From Agrostemma githago (lineage: Eukaryota; Streptophyta; Magnoliopsida; Caryophyllales; Caryophyllaceae): DNA of 64,000 nt. A model generated the notes under the pieces. That model made no database searches and was not told the DNA's origin. It saw only the letters and a list, made by a program, of their open reading frames with translations. The stretch lies in contig OY288246.1 in the NCBI GenBank assembly GCA_958450325.1, forward strand, positions 40,229,619 to 40,293,618. Direction: 5' to 3'. The translations under genes and the position numbers were made by a program. Numbering within the stretch: position 1 is the first letter of the stretch; each line of letters starts with the position of its first letter. Positions 28,965 to 41,402 of the stretch are shown here, one piece after another.

Positions 28965-31308
28965 CTACGGAGGACCCCTAGACGCTGCACCTATGGCCAT
29001 CACGAACTCACCGATGTTGTCATCCAAACCTAGATCCTCCAAAACGAAGGTTGGAGACTCACTACCATCCATCCCCGACAACATGTCCACGGTAGTCGTC
29101 TCGGAAATCCCTCCAACTTCCTCGGCGGTACCCGTAGCATGGCCTTCAGCCTCAACACCAACATCCTTCTCCATCTTAACCCCTCACATAGCCTCACTCT
29201 GCGCGGAGGTCTCACTCTGACACCGAGCCAGCCGCTCCTTAAGTCGGACAATCTCGTCGTCTCGAGATTGCATGAGCTGTCTCATATCGGCCACCTCTGC
29301 CTCGAGCTTGGTCAATCGAGTCTCCAGCTGTCCCACCGGGTCCCGGGAATCCTGCAAAAACGCCTAAGCCTTAGGAAAACACGCAAGCAGCCTAGAAAAC
29401 CAACCTTAGGTACACATACTCACCGATCGAGAACCCAAAGTATCACGGGAGACCTTGACGCGTAGGCCCGGAAGCAGTTTGCAGCCTGCCGCAATCGCTG
29501 ATGGCAAGCTGACAAAACCTGGAAGGCGAAACCAAACAAGCTAGCCAAACATAACCTAACCCTTAGGATCCGAATACGAAACAAAAAAACTGAAAGTTAC
29601 CCGATATACCCGGTCACGCCACTCTATCCGGCATCCATCTCCTCGGCAGAACGCGAGGGGAGAGGCTCAATGAAGACTACCCCGCCTACATCAACCCTGA
29701 GCAGCGTCAAGGGAAAGTCTGGAGGCTGAATGGCATCAGCAGGATCGGCCAGCTAAAAGGAAAGCGAACCGGTCAAGGTACGAATAAATAATTAAGCCAT
29801 AGAACAAAACGAACCTTAAAACCAAGAATCGAGTACTCATCACGAGACGGTGGTAAGCTAGCCGCTGGCAGACGTGAGATAGATAGGAGGCGCCAGGGAC
29901 CAATAGTGCATCGCCACCTTCTCCATCCCTGCCCTTGAGGACCTCATCGTTATCTAACCTAGGGCCCTCGGCAGCCCATCTAATCCTCTCAGGACCCCAG
30001 GATAAACCCGTAATAACCCCGAAGTCCTCTAAAGTCATCCTGACCTCCCCAAAAGACATATGGAAGGTCGAGGTAGTATCGTGAAAGCGATCTACCATCG
30101 CTCTAATCACCGTAAGGTTGCAATTGGTTTTGCAACCCACCAACCAAACCCATTGCTCGACCACAGGACTCAGAGCGGTACTCGCGATAATCCCCTTTGT
30201 TGTGGGGGTCAACTTTTGAGAATATATCTCAAGGCATGTCGTAAAACCCGAGAAGGTCGACATCGAACCTGGGGGCTGCAAATCGAGACAAGGCAAGCAT
30301 AAACAAACCAAACCAAGCCAACCGAAACTAAAATTTTAAAACCTAAACCAATAAGCGCGAGAAAAGATACTTACCAGACCGTGCACAATGCGGTGAGAAA
30401 CGTGCAAGTTAGGACGAAATAACAACTGATGGTCGTCCCAATACCGGGCCCACAAAGGATCCTCGTAGCCTACCTCCTCGTTCTCCGGCAGGGGAATCGT
30501 GACACGAACCCTCCTGGCAACCGTCTCAGGAAGCCTGCGCTTCCTTACTCTGTCAAAATCAACCTCATTTATGGCCTCGGGATCACGACGTTGCGAGGGA
30601 ACGTTCCGTCGTCTCCTCCGAATCCCGCGGGGAGTCAGTGAGCTCATCTTGGCGGCCTCGCCATTAGTACCAGACAAGGGAGCTCCCTCGGGATGCTCGG
30701 TATCATCTCTAGCTGCAATGCCAAACAAAAACGCAAAAAATCCACGCCTCAGGTCAGGCTAAAACAGCTCAAACAGGTCAAAATAAGGTCAAAATTTTAG
30801 ATAGTGATACCAGAATTTTGAAAGGGCCGCTAACACCCATTTTCGACCCCTGGTCACGATAAAAGTGGTTTTGGGAAAATCCGACATCATTACGGCACTC
30901 TTTGGTCCGTCGTAAGTCACACAAAACCTCGCGGAGTGCCCTAGAAGGCACCCTAACCCACAAAAGTCGACAAAGAAGTCACCCACAACGTCATAAACAC
31001 TAATTAAGCAAGGTTACGAAGGACATGTACGGGAATAACCGGGAGAACGGTCCCTAACCCTAGCATTTCGAATTTATCCCCATGGGAAGCCATTGTCATA
31101 CCTCAAGGCCTCCTATCAAGCTTATAACTTTCATAACATGCCCCATTCAACTCTAATTAAACAATGGATCAAGTATAAACACCGTAACCTAGCAAATTCA
31201 AAATGCCCAAATCGATTTTCTAGGGTTCTAACAAAATCAACTCACAATCAACCAAATTAAGCAAAACCAACAATAGACGAGTAAGGAACATTTACCCGGA
31301 GTCAACAT
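28965..31308 (-). CDS. Antisense spliced PMD / coiled-coil gene of a Tat element, copy 2
   Basis: Minus strand. Proposed exons: 31308-31296 (ATG TTG ACT CCG G), 30712-30375, 30275 to about 29736, a middle exon ending at 29424 (KLLPGLRVKVSRDTLGSRS), and 29351-28965. Introns have GT...AG ends (GGGTAAAT/TTGCAG, GTAAGT/TTTGCAG, GTGAGT/TTTGCAG). Exons 1 and 2 total 351 bases, exactly in phase, and exon 3 stays open. The protein has a basic N-terminal part (RRRRRNVPSQRRD), then PPGSMSTFSGFTTCLEIYSQ and MTLEDFGVITGL of the plant mobile domain. The last exon has a coiled coil (LETRLTKLEAEVADMRQLM), a TGA near 29187 and an acidic tail. PMD proteins occur in host genes (MAIN/MAIL1) and in transposons; here its place between pol and 3' LTR marks it as a Tat extra gene. 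Exon borders 29736-29430 are uncertain. Confidence 0.6.
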
Positions 31309-32810
31309 TTTTGTGTATGGCAAAATCGAGACGGAAATCAGTTGAACAAGTCGAAGGAGCAAGATTGAGGCGAAAAGGGGGGCACGTTTGAATATTGGAA
31401 CGAATGAATCATTCGCCCCGACCTTCGCTGTTTTAAACAGGGTTGACCCACGAAATTCTGGACGCCTCAGGCATCGCGTCGTTATCTTGGACCGCAGAGC
31501 CGTCAGATCCGCGCCTAACATCTCAACTCAAAGTTAAAACAACGGCAATCGAGTCATGTTATTCAACAACTGCATGACACGCATTCATAAACAAAACAAT
31601 AAGCAACGACAAAACGAACGCTAGCCAACGCCGGTAAGGCAAGCCTATAAACTAACCACAAATAAAGAACGAATAGTAACAAAACAAGCATAAGGACCTC
31701 GACTAACAGAAGTGCTCACACCCGAGCACGTGATAAGTCAAGCAAAACAAAACCAATCTAAACAAAGTCTGAACAAATCCAAGCATATAAAAGATCAAAA
31801 CAAAGCAAAGCAAATCCGAACAAAAATAATACAAATCTGCAAAATGAATTTAATCAAAATAAATAAAATGCCAGCAAACATTCCTCAAAGCCTAACGAGT
31901 CTTAGTTATCCCGAAGGCATAGCAACATCAATTTAAGTTTGAGCGGATACTGATCAAACGTATTTTTGTCCGAGGGGTCTTAGTTATGATGGAGGCACAG
32001 CAACAACAATTTAAGTTTGAGCGGATACTAACACGCTCAGACGTATTTTTTTGCCCGAGGGGTCTTAGTTATCCCGGAGGCACAGCAAACAGCAATTTTG
32101 CCCGAGGGGTCATAGGCATCCCGGAGGCACAGCAAACAGCAATTTTTGCCCGAGGGGTCATAGGCATCCCGGAGGCACAGCAAACAACATTTTTTGCCCG
32201 AGGGGTCTTAGTTATCCCGGAGGCACAGCAAACAGCAATTTTGCCCAAGAGGTCATAGGCATCCCGGAGGCACAGCAAACAACAATTTTTGCCCAAAGGG
32301 TCTTAGTTATCCAGAGGGCACAGCAAACAACAACTTTTGTCCAAGGGTCATAGGCATCCCAAAAGCATTTTTATTTCGTTCTCAAGCCCGAGGGGTCATA
32401 GGCATCCGAAGGCATTTTACTTCGTTCTCAAGCCCGAAAGGTCATAGGCATTTCGAAGGCGAATGTTCGAATGGATACTGACACATACAAACATTTTTCT
32501 TTCGTATTCACGCTCGACGCGTCATACGCGCCCGAAAGGCAGTCCAAATTCGAACGGATTCTTGTACATCCGAAAAAGCAAAACACATGAACATGGTAAA
32601 CCTAGAACGAGATGGCAAGCACGGGCCCGGGCCCCGATAGGCGACCACAGGCAAGGACGTCAGGTATGATTTCTACGCCTTGGCTGGCGAGCCTCAACAC
32701 GTCGTAATCCTCTATTGACAACCTCAACATGATCGGACAACCACCAGGTCGTAATCCTCGATTGACCTGGGTGGCTATACTTTGACTTTCGCCTTATCCA
32801 AGCCTCATTC
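31309..32810 (+). other. 3' UTR of Tat element B
   Basis: Non-coding. Near its left end, TTTAAA at 31432-31437 lies about 125 bp before the antisense ATG, matching the spacing in copy 1 (19986-19991). Its right part holds tandem repeats and then the polypurine tract. Confidence 0.6.
31900..32465 (+). repeat. Tandem repeats of about 48 bp in the Tat 3' UTR
   Basis: Units built from GCCCGAGGGGTC, TAGGCATCCCGGAGGCA and CAGCAAACAGCAATTTT alternate with a TTAGTTATCC variant, about ten copies, decaying at both ends. Unit sequence and length are unrelated to the 39-bp array at the same position of element A, as expected of a fast-changing 3' UTR. Confidence 0.8.
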
Positions 32811-32829
32811 AAAGTGGCCTGGGGGCTTC
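32811..32829 (+). promoter_or_regulatory. Polypurine tract before the Tat LTR
   Basis: AAAGTGGCCTGGGGGCTTC immediately precedes TGTAGACACCC. It contains a G5 run typical of plus-strand priming sites. Confidence 0.65.
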
Positions 32830-34987
32830 TGTAGACACCCAAATTTGGACCTAGTGGCTGCAAGAGTGCCTAGCAAACACCCGATGACGATCGGACTGCA
32901 ACGCGATGCGGGATTGCGATGTTTTAGATAGTTTATCTATAGAATAGATCAAATAATTACTCAGAAAGATTAAATTAACATCAAGGCAGCCTTAGTCGTG
33001 TCATTACGGTCGCATAGACACTAATTAGAGTCAATTCCGACACCGGGACTCCGAATCGGTCCCGAAAAACGAACCGAATCAGAACCGCGCCAAGCGAACC
33101 TTGGGATGCACACCCGAGGCCCACTAAGCACCACGGCGCGCTAGGTCAAATGAGGGGAAGCTTAACCACCAAGGCACGAGTGATACCCATACTCTCAGTT
33201 TTGGAAAGTATCAAAATCGTATCTTCAAAACTCCTGGCGCCTCTCGTGACGCATTCTAGAACTCACGCGCAAGGTCCCAGGTGCCTGAGTTCTGGTGCGC
33301 CTAGTTTCAGGCGTCTATCCGGTCGATGTGAGCCGAAAACAACTATAAATACCCCCTCCACCCCCTTCATTCGACACACAATATCTTCCCTTCTCTCTTT
33401 ACTCGTTAAGAGTTTCTCGCTTGGGCTCGCACTCCGACACCCAAAGCAAACGATCCACTCGATCGTAGTCCCGATAAGTGAAATTGACGCTACTCCTCAC
33501 CTTCGAGCAGTCCACTTGATCCTGAGGTGCATGTGTTCGACTAGCTACTCCGAGTCTAGCAACAGAGTTCTGCCGGATTAGCCACAGGACCCGCAAATAG
33601 TAACGAAGTTCTGCCGGATTAGCCGCGGGAAGGGCCAAAGGTAACGGAACTCTGCCGAAATCACCAGGCGAGCTAGGAGGATCCGCCTTTTGAAGTCGAA
33701 TCGTCACTAGTTGTCATCTAAACTAAATTTTACATTTCTGTACTCTTATTATGCACTACGATAATGTCAAACGTGGGTGCTAGGTCCACAACACGTACTA
33801 AAACACGTAACGTCCCAACTTCAACCATAAACACTAAAACACTCTAAATAGACCCGAGTAGTTCCGAAATCCGTTCTCAACTATCCATGCATCGCGTCTC
33901 GTTTAGTGTATACTCCGAGGGTGCGACTCCTCACAATGTGATTTACTTATATTTCGCATTTACCGCTTTCGTATGATTTATTGCTTTTATGACCTTATAA
34001 TCGCATGCGAAATCACCTAACATGAAAATCAAAGTGTAAACAAGCTAAAACTGAACAAAGCGATGGTCGGGTTCCGTATTAATCCCGGTGCTCACCTTAC
34101 AAGGTTCGACGCATCCCAATAATACTGAGCCAATGCATCTTAAGCAGCATACCAAGTAAGGTATACCACGAGAACGACTAATATCCGTATTATCACGTTA
34201 AAACAGACTTGCTAATACATGTAATATTAGTACTCTCTACTCTCTTTTGTGCATCTTTTCATGGCCTGCTTGTCACGTGAAATCGCCTGCAAAGAATGTA
34301 AACACAACTACCTCGACCACAAAAACTTGTCCCTAAATAACGGACATAGTAAATGGTATAGGGTTAAAACAATGGATGTTACAGTATTTTCGCCACATCA
34401 AAGAAACAAAGTTATCAGCCTACCGATTGATTAGTAGAGGCCGCTACGTGCGGGCGGGATTGGGTGTCGATGTCTAGTGAATGTTGGCTTCCCAATACGT
34501 ACCCTCACCCCTTACTCAGAATCGACGGTTTCCGGATGTCCAAAACCATTCGCAACGAGAGTCTTTCTAAACATGGAATGCTTAAGGGTACAAGTCTTTA
34601 TCTTTAGGTCCCCATGTCACTCAGCTTTGAGCCGACTAAGGATTAAAGTTGACTTGAACGGCTTCCGAGTATCCCAAAATTACTCGGTGGCGAGTCCACA
34701 AATCGGCAACGAATTTGGTTCACTAGAAAGGTCGTCAGACCAAACATATCAGCCTTTAAACATTTACAACCACGTCTCTATCGATTCTAACGGAAACACG
34801 GGTGCCTGCACCCGTCTAGTACAAGTCTGAATTGTCATTCGAATCGGGGTTCGACACATCACCCCGAACGCAAGATTGGACCGGTCCCCGACCGAGAGGA
34901 GGCCGCGTGAGTGGCCGCCGAGATGAAACCAGCTCGGTCCCGCGCGGGCGCGGGTGGGGTGCCCGGCGGTGCGGACGGACGTCTACA
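32830..34987 (+). repeat. Tat-lineage LTR, 3' LTR of element B
   Basis: It starts TGTAGACACCCAAATT and ends GGACGTCTACA, 2158 bp. A TATA box, TATAAATA, is at 33344-33351. It is clearly divergent from the LTR at 22138-24260. Immediately to the right is inverted integrase sequence. The next bases (ACTTGGCG) resemble the start of a primer binding site but are also readable as integrase codons, so no conclusion is drawn. Confidence 0.85.
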
Positions 34988-35744
34988 ACTTGGCGTTCAG
35001 AATGCGGTAGGATTCAACCTCGACCCGTTTAGTGAAGTAGTCGATGGCTACCAAGATGAAGAAATGTCCACCCGAACCTGAGGGGTTTACCTTTCCGATT
35101 ATGTCGATTCCCCACGTCAAGAATGGCCATGGTGACGTCATGGTGTATAACAAGACGATGGCATGTGTTGTACATTGGCGAAGATTTGATAGTTATGGCA
35201 ATGTTTGATGTATTGTTCTGCAGTAGGTTTCCGTATTATTACAGTAGTATCCGAGCCTCATGATTTTCGGACAGTCATCTGAGCATTCATATGTGGGCCC
35301 CACTCAACGTCGTGTACTTCGGCCATAACTTTTTCGATCTTTATTTTATCGATGCATAGGAGAAGTTTCCCCTGCGCTATCTTTTTATATAGATGTCTGT
35401 CATCTGTGCGGATAAATTGGGTAGCTAATCTTTGTAAGGCTTTCCTGGCCCGTCCATTGGTTTCGGAAGGATATTCTCCCGTCGATATGTAAGTTAAATA
35501 GCCTGATACTAAGGTTTAGGATCAGTTATTTCAATATATTTGATGGAGTGGATATATGCCGGTTTGGACCGTCTTCCGATGCAAATCGTCATACTGGTCA
35601 AGTGATCGGGGATATTCAGCAGAGATGCCAATTTGGAGAGGGCATCTACGAACTGGTTTTCCACCCAGGGCAAGTATATGTATTTTACCTATTGGAGTTG
35701 CCTCTCGAGAACTCTTACTCGCGCTTTATAGGCCACGAGGTTGG
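34988..35744 (-). pseudogene. Tat RNase H end and integrase fragment, inverted
   Basis: On the minus strand it begins near 35744 with the RNase H end (NLVAYKARV, LPWVENQFVDALSKLAS). It continues with an interrupted linker and ends in the integrase core: WGIDIIGKVNPSGSGGHFFI, LVAIDYFTKRVEVESY. There are several stops and frameshifts in between. The orientation is opposite to the Tat elements on both sides. Its gag-protease counterpart in the same orientation lies at 53480-56027, so the two may be halves of one old element. Confidence 0.75.
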
Positions 35745-38700
35745 TGTAGACACCCAGATTTGGACATGGTGGTGCAGGAGTGCCCAGCGAACACCCGATG
35801 ATGATCGGACTGCAACACGACATGATTTTTATGATGTTTTAGATGGTTTTTCTATAGAAAGGATCAAATAATTACTCGGAAAAATTAATTCAAAATTAAC
35901 ACGGTCTTAGCCGTGTCATTACGGTCACGTCGACACTAATTAGAGTCAATTCCGACATCGGGGCTCCGAATCGGTCCCGAAACACGCAAAGTCAAAGCCG
36001 AGTTAGTGCGTCAAGCTGAGCGAGCAGCCTCGAGACGCGTGTTCGAGGCCCATTGGCGCACGCACACTAGGTCAAGGGAAGAACTCTTAACACCCAAGAA
36101 ACACCAAGAATACGTATAATCTCCGCTTTATTGGAAAGTTTTCAAATCGGATCTTCAATATTTTGACCGCCTCCCTCTAGGCGCCTTAGAATTGCACCAC
36201 CTCACCACAGGCGCTCCAACCCTGGGTCGCACGCCACCAGGCGCCTGAGACCTCGATTTGAACTACGAGAAAAACTATAAATGTAATCCCCTAGAAATTC
36301 TAACGCAATGCAAGGGCGTAAACACTGTAGAGTTGGGATTAAACACACTGACAAACTATATCTTATTAAAAGAAATGGTAAGTCAATACAAAGGCCTCTT
36401 TTTACAAAAGGGCTAAAAGTAAAATCTCTAAACGGGTTTATACAAATCCATAAACTAGAAGAATGAAGAAAGAGTAGGATCCACGCTACTCGCTAGCTCA
36501 CACCCAAAACCCAGCAGCAAATACCTGTCATGTTATAAACATAACAGCCACGTCAGTGAGGAGTAACTCGGACGTTCTCCCAGCCATATTATATCATATG
36601 GAAAAATAATAGTATTATTATATCAAAATATTTAAAAAGTGAAAATATTAAAACGATATAATAAAAATAAGTTCTCAGAGAAACTTAAAGCACTTGCCAA
36701 CCTGCAAGTCAAAATCAACCGATAATAATAGTATTCAAAAATGGCGTTATGGAAATTCGATCAGTGTGGACAAGGCTAGACTTTCACTAGGATAATACTA
36801 GAAACTAGCTTCGAGAACTGTAGACTTAACCCATAACAGAATCCAGTCTCTAACTAGGCAACTCAACTATAAAAATACAATTTTGAGTTAAAAATTATAA
36901 ATTAATAAAATATGACGAAAATATGAAATCGATGTTAATTAGTTATTAGTGTCACGATAACCAACAAAATATTCTAAACGATCACAAATAATAAAATTAC
37001 TAACGATTTATAAAACGATATCGAAAGTCATAAAATATTTATAAGACATACGATTAAAGTTAATAATATTAGCAATAATAAATAGCTAAAAATAGAAAAC
37101 CGAAGTTAAAATATTTACTACATACTACTACTCAAACATACGATATAAAATCGAGTAACGTCCTAAAGTTACCTTGAGTCGATATCCCAAAATGATCCAG
37201 TACATGTCCTCGTCCGAATCCTCACGAAGTCCTTGTGCAAAACACGGTGAAAGAATAGCAGGGGTAGCAGTCACGATAGAAAAGATGGAAAATCGGGAGC
37301 AAGGACGAGAGAAAAGTAGCAGGTGAAAGAAGGCGACGTTGACGAAAAGGATGAAGATGGATGCACAGCAGACAAGGGAAAGAAGAAGGCCAAAGGATTG
37401 GTGATGGAGGTTGCGTTGATAAGGGAAGAACAAAGGAAAGAAAGAAGAAAATTAGAGAGCGGCTGATCGAGTGAACGAGGAGGTGGCTTAAACAACAAAA
37501 CAAAATAGGTTTATCAAAAGAATGAAGGGAGATAGAGGGAGGGTGCGTTGAATCAAGGTAAGGGAAAAAGGGGGGACGTGTCACATTAAAACAATGGGAA
37601 AACATGATGATTAAGGGAAAGCATTAAGAAGCGGTGGACAACAAAACAAAGGGAGGTGAATCAGCAGCTCGATTTAAGGAAACGGTTTAGAAATACGAAT
37701 TAAACGAATCCCGTAACGATAAGTTGACTGACCCATGAATCGAATTAAAACGAGTTAATTGAATTAAATAAATAATTGGGCCGTCAAATATAATGAGTAA
37801 ATAAAGTATTCGAGATGAAAATGAAGCTTATAGAAATAAATAATTAGACGGGGAAATAGTACTTCCCGAAAAATAATAAATCTTCGATGAATTGAATTAA
37901 ATTGATTTCTCGAGAAAATGTAATAAATATTTTGACGAAACTTAATATAAATGAACTTCCAGCCGAAAATAGAAATTCGAGCTTAAATATAAATTAAATT
38001 AAAGAATTTAGAATTTAAATCGTCGAAATAGATTTTCGGTAAGAATTAAATTAAATGTATAAAATAAATCGAAAGAATAAATAAAAATATGTTTTAAATA
38101 TAAGAAGAGTTTCCGCGACAAATAGAATTTTAGGAGTTTGAAGCGATTAAACGATAAATTCGTTTTATAATAATTTTAAGAATTATGATTTAAATCGTAA
38201 ATAAAATAAAAATACGAATACAACTTCAAATTAATTTAATTTATAAAATCCGGGGTGTTACAATAAATACCCCCCCTTCTCCGCTCATTTCAACACACAG
38301 TTCACATTCTCAATCTTCCCTTTCCTCTCTACGAGCCCCTTCTCCGCTCCTTTCAATCCACTCGATCGTTTTCTCTCTGATTCGTGAATCAACACTACCC
38401 CTCTTAGTTCCTCGAACTATTGACTCGATACGAATAAAAAGGAGCACCCGTGTTTGACTAGCCGACTCAAGCCTACCGTAGCGAAGCTCTGCCGGAATTG
38501 CCGCAGGAAAGCTAGGAGGATCCGCCATTAGAATTCCTATCGTCACTAGGTTGTCATCTAAACAAAACTTTACATACGGGACAATTAACTATGCACATCG
38601 ATAACGTCGAGTCTGACTCATGTGGACACTAAGTCCACGACGGTTCGTAAACATACGTAACGTCCACAACTTCAACCATAAGCACTAAAACACCTTAACT

Positions 38701-39840
38701 AAACCCGATTAGTCATGAGATCCGTTCTCAATCATCTACGCATAGTGTCTCGTTTAGTGTACTCTCTGAGGGTACAACTCCTCACAATGTGATTTACTAA
38801 CATTTCACATTTGTCGCTTTTGTATGATTTCCCTCTTTTATGACCATAATCGCATGCCAAATCACCTAACACGAAATTCAAAACGTAAACGAACTAAAAC
38901 GGAACAAATGGTGGTCGGATTTCATATTAATTTCGATTCTCAACCCTCACACGTGGTTCGATGCATCCTTATTAATACCGAACCGACGCACCTTAAGCAG
39001 AATACCAGGTAAAGTACACCACGAGAATGACTAATATCCTTATTATCACGTTAAAACTGATTTGCTAATAGGTGTAATATCTAGTACTCTCTACTCTCCT
39101 ACGTGCGTCTTTTCATGGCTTGTTTGTCAAGTAAAGTCGCATGCAAAGAATGTAAAAGCCATTACTTCGCCGACAAAAACTTACTTGCCCTTAAATAACC
39201 GACGTAGAAAAGGCATAGGGTTAAAACAATGTATTTTATCGTACTTCGACCACAATTAAGGAACGAAGTTATCAGCCCATCTATTGATTAGTAGAGGCCG
39301 CTACGTGCAGGCGGGATTGGGTGTTGATGTCTATCGGACGTTGGCTTCTCAATACATACCATCACCCCTTACTCAGAATCTACGATTTCCGAATGGCCGA
39401 AACCATTCGAAACGAGAGTCTTTCTAAACATGGAATGCTTAAGGGTACAAGTCTTTATCTTTAGGTCCCCATGTCACTCAGCTCTGAGCCGACTAAGGAT
39501 TAAAGTTGACTTGAACGGCTTCCAAGTATCCCAAAATTACTCGGTGGCGAGTCCACAAATCGGCAACGAATTTGGTTCACTAGAAAGGTCGTCAGACCAA
39601 ACATATCAGCCTTTAAACATTTACAACCACGTCTCGATCGATTCTAACGGAAACACAGATGTCCCTATATACGTCTAGTACAATTCAAATCGACAACCAA
39701 ATCGAGATTCGACACATTGCCCCGAACGAGAGATCAGATCGGCTCCGGAACGCGACCGAGCATGTCGACGACGGGCCGTGTGGGTGACCATTGCGACCGG
39801 TCCCACGCGGGCGGCAGTGTGGACCGGGCGAGCGTCCACA
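35745..39840 (+). repeat. 5' LTR of a plus-strand Tat element, split by a solo LTR
   Basis: It starts TGTAGACACCCAGATTTGG and ends GCGAGCGTCCACA, followed by a good primer binding site. The chromoviral solo LTR at 36282-38262 interrupts it. Without that insertion and one target copy the LTR is about 2.1 kb, like its relatives. It includes the conserved block (39293-39430). Confidence 0.85.
36282..38262 (-). mobile_element. Chromoviral solo LTR (Tekay-like), inverted
   Basis: Read on the minus strand it runs from TGTAACACCCCGG to AGGGGATTACA, 1981 bp, with the terminal 70 bp closely matching the LTR at 2267-5786. A 5-bp duplication ATAAA flanks it (36277-36281 and 38263-38267). No internal region is present, so it is a solo LTR left by LTR-LTR recombination. 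It hit the TATA box of the Tat LTR. Confidence 0.92.
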
Positions 39841-39843
39841 GTT

Positions 39844-39861
39844 TGGCGACTCCGCTGGGGA
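39844..39861 (+). promoter_or_regulatory. Primer binding site of the plus-strand Tat element
   Basis: TGGCGACTCCGCTGGGGA, 3 bp after the LTR end. It is the best preserved Tat primer site in the window and probably complementary to a tRNA-Arg 3' end, as usual in this lineage. Confidence 0.8.
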
Positions 39862-41402
39862 TTTAAAAACAAGTTTCTAGCGGTGGTGTAACTCAAATGA
39901 GGTCGGTGAAGCCCATTTCCTAGTTCCTTTTTTTGTAGTCACTACAGGTTTTCGCCCTAAAAAGTCTAACCTAACCAATTTTAGGACCAATCGACCTTCT
40001 CGCGATAAGGTTCCTGGACCGGACCTACGGGGAGATCCTTGATTGATGTTCCGGCCGTCCAAGGTAGTCACCCATTCCGTGAATATGCCTAGCGAATAGA
40101 CTAGAGCAAACGGGACGACGCTCATCTCCCCCGGTGACCCGTCGCCTTTTAATCAAAGACTATTCATGGGCGGTAGCCCATCCTAGTCTACTTGCGTTTG
40201 CATCCTGCATGAGTGTATGCCTTTCTAGTTATGTGTGGTTTGTTGTGGCAACCCGAATAAAACATTAAAATCTGGATTCAACCACGACAACATATTCAAC
40301 TACACCCAAACTCTGTTTTCAAAAGGAGATCTTTTTCATAACCACCTTTTGGCGCCGTTACTCCGGCCAAAATCAAATTTATTTTTTTCAAAGACACCTT
40401 AGCGATATCACCCTAGCTAAATTCACACGTACTGTTTTCGGAAATCGTTTTTAACGTCATTACATTGGCCAAAACAAAACTCGTCGTTTTCAAAAAACAA
40501 ACAATAATATAACGTTACTATCGCAAAATTACCAACCAATGGGATCAACGTACCTAATATGATTACATTTTGTTTTCAAAACAATTTTACATATACTGTT
40601 ACTATCGCTAAATTTCCAACCAACGGAATCAAGGTACCTAAGACGGTTACATTTTGTTTTCAAAACATTTTTCCATATACCCTTACTATCGCCAAAATTC
40701 CAACCAATGGGATCAAGGCACCTAATACGGTTACATTTTGTTTTCAAAACATTTTTTTGCACATAACGTTACGATCACCAAAATTTCAATTAATGAAATC
40801 AAGGAATCTAATACGGTTACACTTCCCACAAAACACTTTTCCACGGACCGTCGCTATCATAGAAATCCCAATCAATGGGATGGGATCGGCAAATATGGTC
40901 ACACGTTCACTCATTTTCAAAATTGTCTTAAAAAACACTATCATCACCTAAATTCCGTAACAAGAATTTGGCCACAGTTTCAAAGCAGCGCCACGGACAC
41001 CGTGTTTTCTCACAAACACCCTTTACATCGCAAATACTGAACTCCTAGCTAATAGAAGTCTCGATAATAACGTGACCCTACAATTTTTCACATATCCCCA
41101 AAACCGGTCTTCCTATAATCGTATTTTTGCAAAATCACAATTTACACTATTGTATCAAACCCTTGACACCCGCTTATCAACACTTTCCGACACGCCACGA
41201 ACGATGTCACTGAACCATCGTAATGTCGATTTCAAAGACTCTCATTTTCGAAAAGTTTGCTTCCAAACTCTTCCATTTTCGAAAACATCAAAACTCTTTG
41301 ATTCCGAACCAGGATCGAGATCAACTCCTTACGTCGTACAATCGTGTGATTAACTGTCTGTGTTAGGTATTAAGATTGCCTTCATTCGAGGTCTTACATT
41401 TT
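39862..41402 (+). other. 5' leader of the plus-strand Tat element, first part
   Basis: Non-coding leader aligned by eye with 24282-25720. It is interrupted at 41402 by a CACTA transposon. It continues at 43531-43672 and, after the Athila element, at 53271-53392, where gag begins. Confidence 0.75.
40515..40890 (+). repeat. About 85-bp leader repeats with stem-changing hairpins
   Basis: About five units sharing AACCAATGGGATCAAGG, AATACGGTTACATTTTG and TTTTCAAAACATTTTT. Hairpins include ATTCCA-ACCAA-TGGGAT, ATTTCA-ATTAA-TGAAAT (near 40780) and ATCCCA-ATCAA-TGGGAT (near 40865). Stem bases differ between units in a paired way in the best cases, while the loop stays A-pyrimidine-pyrimidine-AA. The unit at 40527 pairs poorly. 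Confidence 0.65.

Noticed and set aside
34988..34995. ACTTGGCG after the LTR as the start of a primer binding site
   Set aside because: Only 6 bases match the PBS, and the same bases can be read as integrase codons on the minus strand.
37222..37605. 127-codon minus-strand frame in the solo LTR
   Set aside because: Ser/Pro/Phe-rich low-complexity frame within an LTR, not recognised as any gene.
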